From Bacillota bacterium (GTDB lineage Bacteria; Bacillota; Clostridia; Christensenellales; SZUA-584), in the NCBI GenBank assembly GCA_023415795.1, contig JAEZJG010000022.1, positions 186,001 to 250,000 of the forward strand: a DNA stretch of 64,000 bases. Direction: 5' to 3'. Shown piece by piece: positions 43,798 through 51,669 of this stretch (the stretch's first letter is position 1; each line of letters starts with the position of its first letter). The notes beneath the pieces were generated by a model. The model was not told where the DNA came from. It made no database searches and was given only the letters and a program-made list of their open reading frames with translations. The position numbers and the translations under genes were made by a program.

Positions 43798-44778
43798 ATG
43801 TTAATGAGCCAACCGTATAATAATACGGCCGGGCAGGCCGGATGGTCACAAAGCGCGGGTGCGCAGAAGATGAACCCGGCAAGAGAGATGAAAATGACGG
43901 GGGAGAGCGTAATGCCTTACTCGCGGTCAACACCGAACATATCGCAGGTTCCCAATATGTCGTCAATGCCCAATGTGACGACATCACCAATGACGGGAGT
44001 ATCGCCAATGTCTAACACAGGCGTGTCGCCAATGTCCAACATGGGCGTGTCACCGATGTCTAACACAGGCGTGTCGCCAATGTCCAACATGGGCGTATCA
44101 CCGATGTCTAACACAGGCGTGTCACCCATGTCTAACACAGGCGTGTCACCGATGTCCAACATGGGCGTGTCACCGATGTCCAACATGGGCGTATCACCGA
44201 TGTCCAACACGGGCGTGTCGCCCATGTCGAAGATGGGCGTATCACCGATGTCCAACACGGGCGTGTCGCCCATGTCGAAGATGGGCGTGTCACCGATGTT
44301 TAACACTGGTGTATCACCGATGACCAAGATGGGTGTATCGCCGATGAACTCGGATGTGTCGCCAATGACCAAGACGGGTGTATCGCCGATGAACACGGAT
44401 GTATCGCCGATGACCAAGATGGGTGTATCGCCAATGAACACGGATGTATCGCCCGCCACCAAGAACGGTGGCTCCATGATGGGTGTTGCTGGAGCTGCTT
44501 CACCGGGCTTCGTAGCAAGGAATGGTGCAGTTTCACCGGTGGCAATGGAAACGCCTACGACAGTGGAAAGCCCGTATTATACCGCGGGTTTCTTAAGAAA
44601 CTTTCTTGGCAAGAACATGCGCGTCGAATTCCTGATCGGTACGACGGGACCGTTGGTGGATAGAATCGGCGTGCTGGTGGAGGTAGGTGCCAGCTACATC
44701 GTACTGAGACCCTATCTGACAGATGATCTTCTGATGTGCGATTTATACTCGATTAAGTTTGTCACGATCTATGGTTAA
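43798..44778 (+). CDS. gerQ: GerQ-type spore coat protein with a long tandem-repeat region
   Basis: 326 residues from the ATG at 43798, after AAAGGGGG. The C-terminal ~75 residues match GerQ: YYTAGFLRNFLGKNMRVEFL and VDRIGVLVEVGASYIVLRPY. Residues ~68-224 are a 20-copy repeat of VSPMSNTG-like units, absent from the usual ~180-residue GerQ. Lysine appears only in six later units (10, 12, 14, 16, 18, 20). GerQ is a transglutaminase substrate in Bacillus, so these lysines could be cross-linking sites (inference). It pairs with cwlJ. Confidence 0.9.
   Translation: MLMSQPYNNTAGQAGWSQSAGAQKMNPAREMKMTGESVMPYSRSTPNISQVPNMSSMPNVTTSPMTGVSPMSNTGVSPMSNMGVSPMSNTGVSPMSNMGVSPMSNTGVSPMSNTGVSPMSNMGVSPMSNMGVSPMSNTGVSPMSKMGVSPMSNTGVSPMSKMGVSPMFNTGVSPMTKMGVSPMNSDVSPMTKTGVSPMNTDVSPMTKMGVSPMNTDVSPATKNGGSMMGVAGAASPGFVARNGAVSPVAMETPTTVESPYYTAGFLRNFLGKNMRVEFLIGTTGPLVDRIGVLVEVGASYIVLRPYLTDDLLMCDLYSIKFVTIYG
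43999..44469 (+). repeat. 24-base tandem coding repeat within gerQ
   Basis: Fourteen 24-base units encode VSP-M-(S/F/T)-(N/K)-(T/M)-G, then three pairs alternate 21-base VSPMN(S/T)D with 24-base VSP(M/A)TK(T/M/N)G, twenty units in all. Third-base differences between units show the array has diverged, but stretches of several near-identical copies suggest recent unequal recombination or slippage. All units keep frame, since 21 and 24 are multiples of three. Confidence 0.95.
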
Positions 44779-44822
44779 GATGTACTGAAAGACTAGTGTT
44801 ATTACCGAACATAATACAACAT

Positions 44823-44854
44823 AGGCACCGGGGAAAAATCCCTGTGCCTTTTGT
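44823..44854 (+). terminator. rho-independent terminator of cwlJ-gerQ
   Basis: AGGCAC-C-GGGG pairs with CCC-T-GTGCCT across an AAAAAT loop, then TTTTGTTTT. It lies 45 bases past the gerQ stop. Confidence 0.85.
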
Positions 44855-44896
44855 TTTGCATGCCGTGATAGTGAAAGTGCCATGCGATTATGAAGA

Positions 44897-47131
44897 TTAC
44901 AACAGAGAAACAAGATCCTTGTGCAACTCGGACATTGCATCCTCAACGGACACGTTCTTTTCAAGTATGTGCATCATATGCTTGTAAATCAAGGACTCAA
45001 TCTGAGTGATGGGAACCAGCGATCCGTCCGATTTTTTCAAAGACCTTCGCTGGCGGTTACCGGGAAAGGATTTGAACAGCAAAGGGAGCCACGGATAGTG
45101 GTTGGCGAGCTCATCGTTTGTATAGACGTTCTTTAATGGCGATTGGCCGTCCAATATGGTAAAATATTTACTCATGTCTGAGTCGCACGTCCATTCAATA
45201 AATTCAAGCGCAGCAGATGGATCGGTGCTGGATGCGGGTATCGCAAGCCCCCAGCTTCCTAGAACAGAGTGATTGCCCGGAATGTTGGCGTAACCAACCT
45301 TGCCGATAACGCTTGACTTGGTGGTGTTGTTGACATCAGCTATAAAAGAGGCAAAGCCGACAAGCATTGCGGTTTTACCCAGATAAAAATCTCTGACAGT
45401 ATCCTCAACGGTGTAAGTCAGCGTCTCGGGCGGAGCATATTTAAATGCTTCTACTAAACTGTTTACCCCTTTCTTAAACGGAGCTGATGTGACAAGCGGA
45501 TTACCCTCGTCGTCAAACACTTTGGCGTTATAGGCCCAAACTCGTATAAGAAGCTCCGGCAGAAAAATAGCGTCGTTCCGCGTCGAGAAGGAGGTTCCGT
45601 AGTCCACTGGAGAGGAGGGGTTTATCGAGCGGGTGAAGAAGCTGCTGATGATGTTGAACTCAAACCAGGTTCGGGGGACACGCAGCTTGGTGCCGTATTT
45701 CTTCTCAAACAGCTCGCAAAGCTTGTCATCCTCAAATAGATCGCGGCGGTAAACCAGCAGCTGAGGACCAAAAAGAAAAGGTGTGCCGTAGTACCTGTTG
45801 TTGACCATGCCTATTTTCTCTAGAAGACCATCCAAAAAAACGCTCTTGTCGACGGCGTTGGATTCTATATGATGCGTTATATCCATTAGCAGCCGTTCGG
45901 AAACGAGCATGTCCAGCCACGGATTGTCGTACATAATAACGTCGAAATTGCTGATATAATCTCTGTCGAGCAGCTTCGATAAAAGCGTTCCATGCTCGCA
46001 AAGCGTCACATCAACGTCTACACCGGTTTTTCGGGTGAAATCGGCGTGTGTTCTGATAATGCCGTGGGCGTTGGGCGAGTCTAAAAAGAGAGCCCGCAGT
46101 TTTCTTTCCACCGGTTTGCGTGTGGTTACCGGAGCCTTGGAGGCTTCGAACAAATTCTTGCCAATGATTTTATCTTTGAGCAGTATCTGCTGCTTTTCAA
46201 ACATCAGAGGGCTATCGATATTGCCAAGCAACAGCTTTGCTGCCTTAATACCCATATAATTGGCCGGTCGCATTGTTACAATGATATTGTTGTATTTAAG
46301 CACACTGGAGAGCGTTTCCTCCCCAATTGATACCATTACCATATCATCGTATAAGGAGATGCCCGCAAGGAAGGCCGCCTGCTCCAATCCGTTTGTTACC
46401 AGCCGTGAGGTTGAGATAACCGCCTGTGGCGAATAATCCTGAAATAACGATATACCTGTTCTAAAAGCCTCTTCCTTTGTCATGCTGATGTGATATATTA
46501 AATTCTTGTCGACGTTTATATCACGCGCTTTGAAAAAGTCGTTATAGGCAAGTGTATACTCTGCTTCGCAGGAAAAATGCTCGGGACCCGCTACTAATGC
46601 AATTTTCCTGTAGCCGTGATCGAATAATTGGGATAACAGGTATTGCATAGTCTCGTATTGGTTAAAGGAAACGAAGTTCGCATCCTCGGAAGTCACCTTC
46701 CTGTCGATAAACAAGATTGGTGTTCCTGATACCCGGTCGTAGAATTCAGTGCCCTTTAAACACGACATGACAATAAGACCGTTTACGTTTTTCTTAAGCA
46801 TGCTGTTGACGACAGCAATTTCATTTTCCGCAACATCCTCTGTTAATGCCAGGTTAAGGTAATAGCCCGCCTTGCGAATCTCCGATTCTATTCCTTCTAA
46901 AAGGTAGGCGTAGTAGTGTTCTGCGGTGTTGGGTAATATGACACCAATTTCGCGATTGCTGTTCGTGCGAAGATTTCGTGCAAACTGATTGGGTTTATAG
47001 TTTAATTCTTCGATTGCGTCTCTGATTCGTTTTGCCGTTTCGGGAAGAACGCTTTTAGCGCCTGTCAAATAATTCGACACTGTTCCGACGGATATACCTG
47101 CAAGATTCGCAACATCCTTGATTGTACTCAT
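44897..47131 (-). CDS. LacI-type regulator fused to a solute-binding-protein domain
   Basis: 744 residues, twice the size of normal LacI proteins. Residues 1-50 are the LacI HTH (TIKDVANLAGISVGTVSNYLTG), ~60-335 the periplasmic-binding-type effector domain, and ~345-744 a second, type-1 extracellular solute-binding (SBP_bac_1) domain with FDVIMYDNPWLDMLVSERLL, YYGTPFLFGPQLLVYRRDLF and GSWGLAIPASSTDPSAALEF. There is no signal peptide, so both sensors are cytoplasmic. It is divergent from a sugar operon and flanked by two operator-like sites, so it probably controls that operon. Confidence 0.9.
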   Translation of the reverse strand: MSTIKDVANLAGISVGTVSNYLTGAKSVLPETAKRIRDAIEELNYKPNQFARNLRTNSNREIGVILPNTAEHYYAYLLEGIESEIRKAGYYLNLALTEDVAENEIAVVNSMLKKNVNGLIVMSCLKGTEFYDRVSGTPILFIDRKVTSEDANFVSFNQYETMQYLLSQLFDHGYRKIALVAGPEHFSCEAEYTLAYNDFFKARDINVDKNLIYHISMTKEEAFRTGISLFQDYSPQAVISTSRLVTNGLEQAAFLAGISLYDDMVMVSIGEETLSSVLKYNNIIVTMRPANYMGIKAAKLLLGNIDSPLMFEKQQILLKDKIIGKNLFEASKAPVTTRKPVERKLRALFLDSPNAHGIIRTHADFTRKTGVDVDVTLCEHGTLLSKLLDRDYISNFDVIMYDNPWLDMLVSERLLMDITHHIESNAVDKSVFLDGLLEKIGMVNNRYYGTPFLFGPQLLVYRRDLFEDDKLCELFEKKYGTKLRVPRTWFEFNIISSFFTRSINPSSPVDYGTSFSTRNDAIFLPELLIRVWAYNAKVFDDEGNPLVTSAPFKKGVNSLVEAFKYAPPETLTYTVEDTVRDFYLGKTAMLVGFASFIADVNNTTKSSVIGKVGYANIPGNHSVLGSWGLAIPASSTDPSAALEFIEWTCDSDMSKYFTILDGQSPLKNVYTNDELANHYPWLPLLFKSFPGNRQRRSLKKSDGSLVPITQIESLIYKHMMHILEKNVSVEDAMSELHKDLVSLL

Positions 47132-47159
47132 TCTTTGCCTTCCTTATAAGGATATTTTT

Positions 47160-47188
47160 ATTATAAATTAGTGTTCACAGAAAAGCAA
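47160..47188 (-). promoter_or_regulatory. promoter of the LacI-SBP fusion gene
   Basis: On the minus strand TTGCTT (47188-47183), 17-base spacer, TATAAT (47165-47160), 28 bases before the start codon. The operator-like site at 47197-47208 is just upstream, consistent with autoregulation. Confidence 0.65.
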
Positions 47189-47196
47189 TACGAAAT

Positions 47197-47208
47197 TGAA
47201 ACGATTCA
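47197..47208. promoter_or_regulatory. LacI-family operator-like site 1
   Basis: TGAAACGATTCA, an imperfect palindrome around a central CG as in LacI/GalR operators. A nearly identical site (TAAAACGATTCA) is 98 bases downstream, so both were probably selected for the same protein. The 321-base gap 47132-47452 also holds two promoters and a tandem repeat, but no gene. Confidence 0.7.
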
Positions 47209-47210
47209 CT

Positions 47211-47242
47211 AAATTATATTAATAATAAATTATATTAATAAT
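47211..47242. repeat. 16-base tandem duplication in the sugar-operon control region
   Basis: AAATTATATTAATAAT occurs twice in immediate succession (47211-47226, 47227-47242), directly beside operator-like site 1. The block is very AT-rich and may bend the DNA between the two operators. Confidence 0.9.
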
Positions 47243-47294
47243 TTAGCGAATAACAACATATAAAAGTATATTCTCGCAAATACATTTTTCGTGG

Positions 47295-47306
47295 TAAAAC
47301 GATTCA
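47295..47306. promoter_or_regulatory. LacI-family operator-like site 2
   Basis: TAAAACGATTCA differs from site 1 at one of 12 positions and lies 21 bases upstream of the -35 box of the sugar operon. Two sites 98 bases apart between divergent promoters would permit looping by a tetrameric or paired-dimer regulator. Confidence 0.7.
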
Positions 47307-47327
47307 ATAAAAGTTTTAATAATTCAA

Positions 47328-47355
47328 TTGACTTTGTCAAAGAAATATTTATAAT
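47328..47355 (+). promoter_or_regulatory. promoter of the sugar-uptake operon
   Basis: TTGACT (47328-47333), a 16-base spacer and perfect TATAAT (47350-47355), ~98 bases before the first start codon. A strong promoter needing repression, in keeping with the operators beside it. Confidence 0.8.
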
Positions 47356-47452
47356 AGCAATTGAGTTAAACAATTTACATGTCACCATTCCCACTAAAAA
47401 ATGAACAGTAAAAACAGACAGATTACGCCTCAATGATGAAAGGAATTATGTT

Positions 47453-48943
47453 GTGTCTGAAGTATTGCTTGAAATGATCGGAATTCAAAAGTACTTCCCC
47501 GGTGTACACGCTTTGGATAACGCATCACTTTGCGTTAAAAAGGGGGAAGTCCATGCTCTTGTGGGCGAAAATGGAGCGGGCAAATCCACACTGATGAAGA
47601 TATTAACCGGAATTCACAAAAAGGATGAAGGTGTTATCCGATTCCGCGGTCAGGAGATCGAGGCCAGTGATCCGCGTCATTCGCAGCAGTTGGGCATCGG
47701 AATAATCCATCAGGAACTCAACCTTATGCCTCATCTGACGGTTGCGCAAAACATTTTTATCGGCAAAGAGCCTAAACGGGGAGTTTTCATTGATCAGAAT
47801 TCGGAAAACAAACAAGCTTGGGAAATGCTCAAGGCATTGAATCTGGAAATCGATCCAACCCTCCCGGCTGGCTATCTGACAGTTGCAAAGCAGCAGATGG
47901 TGGAGATTGCAAAGGCGTTGTCGTACGACAGCGAGCTTCTTATTATGGATGAGCCGACCGCTGCATTGACCGAAAGCGAGATTCAAGAGCTGTTCAAGGT
48001 GATCCGCGATCTGCGTGATAAGGGCCATGGCATCGTCTATATCTCTCATCGGCTGGATGAGCTTGCGCAGATAACTGACCGTGTTACAGTCATGCGCGAC
48101 GGTCAATACGTGGGCACGAGGGATACCAAGGACGTTACAAAAGAAGATATCATCAGTATGATGGTGGGGCGCACGATCTATGAGAAGCCCAAGTCTGCCA
48201 GCACGGTTGAGCAAAACGCCCCTGTTGTCCTCAAAGTTGAACACCTTATTGGTCACAACATCAAGGACGTTTCGTTTGAGCTGCGCAAGGGAGAGGTTCT
48301 CGGGTTCGCCGGATTGATGGGCGCGGGGCGTACCGAAACGATGCGCGCTTTGTTTGGCGCAGACCCTGTCGTAAGCGGCAGTGTCTACATTAAAGGGGAG
48401 CAGGTGCATATCAAATCTCCCAGCGATGCCATCGCTAACGGCTTGTGTTACTTATCTGAAGACAGAAAAGAGTTTGGTCTGGCGGTGGGCTTAAGCGTCA
48501 GAGACAATTGCGTGATGGCAAGCCTGAAGGATTTCATGAACGGACCATTTACGGATGATAAGAAGATTGATGCGGTTGCGCGCGAATATATAAAGAAGAT
48601 TGACATTAAGACGCCGTCGCCCAAACAGCTTGTCAAAAACCTCTCCGGCGGAAACCAACAGAAGATTGTTATTGCAAAATGGCTGGTGAGAAACAGCGAT
48701 ATTCTAATATTTGATGAGCCGACGCGCGGCATAGATGTGGGCGCAAAGCAGGAGATATACAAACTGATGAACGCGCTTGCGGCTGAAGGTAAGTCCATCA
48801 TCATGATCTCGTCCGAGATGCCAGAATTGCTGCGTATGAGCGACAGGCTCATCGTTATGTGCGAGGGTGTCATTACCGGCGAACTGGACATTGCTGAAGT
48901 GACACAGGAAAAAATAATGACATTAGCGACAATGAATATGTGA
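47453..48943 (+). CDS. sugar ABC transporter, fused dual ATPase (RbsA-type)
   Basis: 496 residues from a GTG at 47453 with GAAAGGA upstream. Two ABC domains in one chain, as in RbsA/MglA/XylG. The first has Walker A GENGAGKST (~38-46), the second Walker B-like motif LIMDEPTAAL (~161). The second half shows a degenerate Walker A (GLMGAGRTE, ~288), signature LSGGNQQK (~400) and IFDEPTRGIDVG. It energises uptake with the permease and binding protein encoded next. First gene of the operon. Confidence 0.95.
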   Translation: MSEVLLEMIGIQKYFPGVHALDNASLCVKKGEVHALVGENGAGKSTLMKILTGIHKKDEGVIRFRGQEIEASDPRHSQQLGIGIIHQELNLMPHLTVAQNIFIGKEPKRGVFIDQNSENKQAWEMLKALNLEIDPTLPAGYLTVAKQQMVEIAKALSYDSELLIMDEPTAALTESEIQELFKVIRDLRDKGHGIVYISHRLDELAQITDRVTVMRDGQYVGTRDTKDVTKEDIISMMVGRTIYEKPKSASTVEQNAPVVLKVEHLIGHNIKDVSFELRKGEVLGFAGLMGAGRTETMRALFGADPVVSGSVYIKGEQVHIKSPSDAIANGLCYLSEDRKEFGLAVGLSVRDNCVMASLKDFMNGPFTDDKKIDAVAREYIKKIDIKTPSPKQLVKNLSGGNQQKIVIAKWLVRNSDILIFDEPTRGIDVGAKQEIYKLMNALAAEGKSIIMISSEMPELLRMSDRLIVMCEGVITGELDIAEVTQEKIMTLATMNM

Positions 48944-48953
48944 GGTTATTAGA

Positions 48954-49925
48954 ATGCATACGAAAAGGTTTGATTTAACAAAGTTGTTGGCTCCGGCAGT
49001 GTTGGTGATACTGTACATATTCTTTTCTCTGTTTGGAACAAACTTCTTCTCGCTTGATTATTTAGTCAATATTCTGGACGGCTCGTATTACATCGGCTTC
49101 ATGGCAATCGGTGTCACGTTTGTTATCATCACCGGCGGTATCGATCTGTCTCTAGGAACAACCATGATGTGCGCGGCGCTGCTGGGCGGCGCGGCTTACA
49201 ACACGCTGCACTGGCCGATGGGCTTATGCCTGCTGCTGGTGGTGGTTACTGCCACGGCGATGGGTTTCTTGAACGGTATTATGGTCGCGTTCTTCAAGCT
49301 GCCTCCCTTCATCGCCACTTTGGGTATGATGATGATGGGCATGGGCTTCGGTGCGATCGTGACAAAGGTGCAGACCATGCGCTATCCCACATTCGGAACG
49401 CCGGAGGGTTGGTTCAAGAACATATTTTATAAGACTTCTGACGGTTTTCCGCTGGGCGTTCTGTGGTTAGCCGGGTTTATCGTCATCGCATTCTTGCTCC
49501 TGAATAAAACGAGATTCGGCCGTTATACTTTCGCTATTGGTTCCAACCGTGAAGCGGCCCGCCTCTCCGGCATCAAAATCCGTCCGTGGCTGACTGCTGT
49601 ATACACGTTCTGCGGCTTCTGCAGCGGTCTTGCCGGTGTGATGTATGCTGCGGTATACACCTCCATTATCCCTTCCACAGGCAATGGACAAGAGCTTCTG
49701 GGAATCGCGGGCGTTGTTATCGGCGGGACGAGCATGAGCGGCGGCACGGGTACGTTGGTCGGAACCATCATTGGTGTATTCATCATGAGCGTGCTTAAGC
49801 AGGGATTGATGTCGATGGGGCTGCAAAGCCACTGGCAGACGTTCTTCACCGGCGTTGTTGTCATCGCTGCGGTGCTGATGGATCAGTATCGAATCAGCAG
49901 AGGCAATCAGGTAAGAAAGGCTTAA
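48954..49925 (+). CDS. sugar ABC transporter permease (RbsC-type)
   Basis: 323 residues with eight to ten membrane helices of the BPD_transp_2 family. Conserved GVTFVIITGGIDLSLGTTMM (~46-65) and the EAA-like cytoplasmic loop FAIGSNREAARLSGIKIRPW (~193-212) contact the ATPase. It starts 10 bases after the ATPase stop and forms the channel, probably as a homodimer. Family members carry ribose, xylose, galactose, arabinose or polyols. Confidence 0.95.
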   Translation: MHTKRFDLTKLLAPAVLVILYIFFSLFGTNFFSLDYLVNILDGSYYIGFMAIGVTFVIITGGIDLSLGTTMMCAALLGGAAYNTLHWPMGLCLLLVVVTATAMGFLNGIMVAFFKLPPFIATLGMMMMGMGFGAIVTKVQTMRYPTFGTPEGWFKNIFYKTSDGFPLGVLWLAGFIVIAFLLLNKTRFGRYTFAIGSNREAARLSGIKIRPWLTAVYTFCGFCSGLAGVMYAAVYTSIIPSTGNGQELLGIAGVVIGGTSMSGGTGTLVGTIIGVFIMSVLKQGLMSMGLQSHWQTFFTGVVVIAAVLMDQYRISRGNQVRKA

Positions 49926-49978
49926 TAAGTAATCCTCGGGAATTTCCCGTTGGAAAATAAAGAGGAGGATACCAAAAC

Positions 49979-51124
49979 ATGAAAAAGGCATTATTAATGC
50001 TGCTGGCATTGGCAATGGTGTGGGCGTTGGCAGCATGCGGCGCTCCCCAGACTGCTCCTAGCAGCGCTCCGGCTGATACCGAAGAAGTGACCGCGACAGA
50101 GGCTCCGGCAACAGAAGCTCCTGCTGCAGGCAAGCCCTACATCGCTGTTATTTCTAAGGGCTTCCAGCACAAGTTCTGGCAGACCGTTCAGGCTGGCGCA
50201 CAGGCAGCTGCTGAAAAGTATGGCGTTGACATGACGTTCGACGGCCCTCCGTCCGAATCTGATATCAGCATTCAGGTTGATATGGTGAACGCGGCTATGG
50301 CGAAGAACCCTGCGGCTCTGTGCCTCGCGGCTCTCGATACCGAATCCCTCAACGAGCAGCTCACCGCTTGCTTGGACAAGGGTATTCCGGTAGTCGGTTT
50401 TGACTCGGGCGTTCCGAATGCTCCCGAAGGCTCAATCGTTTCCACGGCTTCTACGGACAACACTGCTGCCGGCGCTCTTGCTGCTGAGCAGATGTACGAA
50501 AAAGTGAAGGCTGCTGTTGCGGCGGCAACAAAAGATGCTCCCGTTGTTATCAGCGTTATCAGCCAGGATGCAACCTCTGCTTCCATCACTGGTCGTACGG
50601 ATGGCTTCGTAGCGAAGATGTTTGAGCTGTGCGACGCCGCTCAGTCGGGTCTTGTGGCTGTGACCGGCCATGACAAGTGGACCAAAGCTTCCACCTCCGG
50701 CGATGTTGCGGTTGAAATCCTCGTTTCCATCGCGGCTTCCACGAGCGTAACGGACTGCCAGACGGCTGCGCAGGCTGTTCTTCAGAGAGGACCTGTTGGC
50801 GTGTTCTGCACAAACTCCGGTTCTGTTGACGGCATGCTGGCGGCGACCACCGACGGTTCCGATCTTGACCGTGCAAGCGGCAAGTACAAAGACCTTATCG
50901 CTGTTGGTTTTGACTCGGGCGCGACGCTGCTGAATGCCATCAAGAACAAATGGTTTGACGGCGCTGTGACTCAGGATCCGTACATGATCGGTTACTATGC
51001 GATCGAATTGGCTGTGAAGACCCTGAACGGCGAATCTGTGGATGCCATTGTTGACACTGGCTGCAAGTACTACACGGCTGACAACATGGAAGATCCGGAC
51101 ATCGCGGCTCTGCTTTACGAATAA
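49979..51124 (+). CDS. sugar-binding lipoprotein of the ABC importer (RbsB-like)
   Basis: 381 residues with a lipoprotein signal (MKKALLMLLALAMVWALAAC; lipobox LAAC with Cys20), an Ala/Pro/Thr-rich linker (~21-47) and a Peripla_BP_4 domain (~48-375; YIAVISKGFQHKFWQTVQ, IPVVGFDSGV, GVFCTNSG). RBS GAGGAGG is clear. It captures the sugar outside and feeds the importer; members of this group bind ribose, galactose, arabinose or polyols. The ligand is not determined. Confidence 0.95.
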   Translation: MKKALLMLLALAMVWALAACGAPQTAPSSAPADTEEVTATEAPATEAPAAGKPYIAVISKGFQHKFWQTVQAGAQAAAEKYGVDMTFDGPPSESDISIQVDMVNAAMAKNPAALCLAALDTESLNEQLTACLDKGIPVVGFDSGVPNAPEGSIVSTASTDNTAAGALAAEQMYEKVKAAVAAATKDAPVVISVISQDATSASITGRTDGFVAKMFELCDAAQSGLVAVTGHDKWTKASTSGDVAVEILVSIAASTSVTDCQTAAQAVLQRGPVGVFCTNSGSVDGMLAATTDGSDLDRASGKYKDLIAVGFDSGATLLNAIKNKWFDGAVTQDPYMIGYYAIELAVKTLNGESVDAIVDTGCKYYTADNMEDPDIAALLYE

Positions 51125-51148
51125 GCCTATAAGAAACCAATTGATAGA

Positions 51149-51174
51149 GGGGGCAGTCTTTTAAGGCTGCCCCC
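51149..51174 (+). terminator. mid-operon GC hairpin between importer and catabolic genes
   Basis: GGGGGCAG (51149-51156) pairs with CTGCCCCC (51167-51174), followed by AAAAAT, so there is no U-tract for strong termination. It follows the binding-protein gene by 25 bases and could protect the 3' end of the importer mRNA or cause partial termination, raising importer over enzymes. Confidence 0.65.
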
Positions 51175-51221
51175 AAAAATATAACTGCAATTATATGTTT
51201 AAGAAAATGGGGTAATGAAAC

Positions 51222-51668
51222 ATGCTGTTGGGAGTACCGAAATTATTGTCGCCGGAGATTATTTCAACACTTTGTGAAATGGGTCATAGCGATGTCATCG
51301 TGATCGGGGATGCAAACTTTCCGGGCAAGCGCTTTGCGGAAGAAGGCAACTGTAAGTTTTTGAGGGCAGACGGTATCTCGGGTACGGCGCTGTTGGAAGC
51401 TATACTCTCCGTTATTCCGTGCGACACATACTGCGAGCATCCCGTCAAACTGATGCAGACCATGGAATGTGATCGGCATCTGGACATACCTATATGGGAA
51501 GAGTACAAAAAGATAGTGGCGAAGCATGATGAACGCGCAGATGCGGCTATCGGTTTTTTAGATAGATTTGACTTCTATGATGAAGCAAAGAAGTCCTACT
51601 GCATCATACAATCGGGAGAAGAAGCAATTTACGCAAACATCATGATTCAAAAGGGAGTTATCAAATAG
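51222..51668 (+). CDS. RbsD/FucU-family sugar mutarotase
   Basis: 148 residues, the size of FucU. Motifs are MGHSDVIVIGDANFPG (~20-35), with the conserved histidine and aspartates, and the C-terminal GEEAIYANIMIQKGVIK. These enzymes interconvert alpha/beta anomers of fucose or ribose (or pyranose/furanose forms), which suggests that an aldose or ketose hemiacetal enters this pathway rather than only a sugar alcohol. It begins 97 bases after the binding protein, beyond the hairpin. Confidence 0.88.
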   Translation: MLLGVPKLLSPEIISTLCEMGHSDVIVIGDANFPGKRFAEEGNCKFLRADGISGTALLEAILSVIPCDTYCEHPVKLMQTMECDRHLDIPIWEEYKKIVAKHDERADAAIGFLDRFDFYDEAKKSYCIIQSGEEAIYANIMIQKGVIK

Positions 51669-51669
51669 C

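Noticed and set aside
43999..44469. CRISPR-like array
   Set aside because: The repeats are contiguous, in frame and coding, with no spacers or cas genes.
43917..44477. 186-residue IGDTPVLD-repeat frame on the minus strand
   Set aside because: It is the complement of the gerQ repeat, open only because the repeat is a multiple of three.
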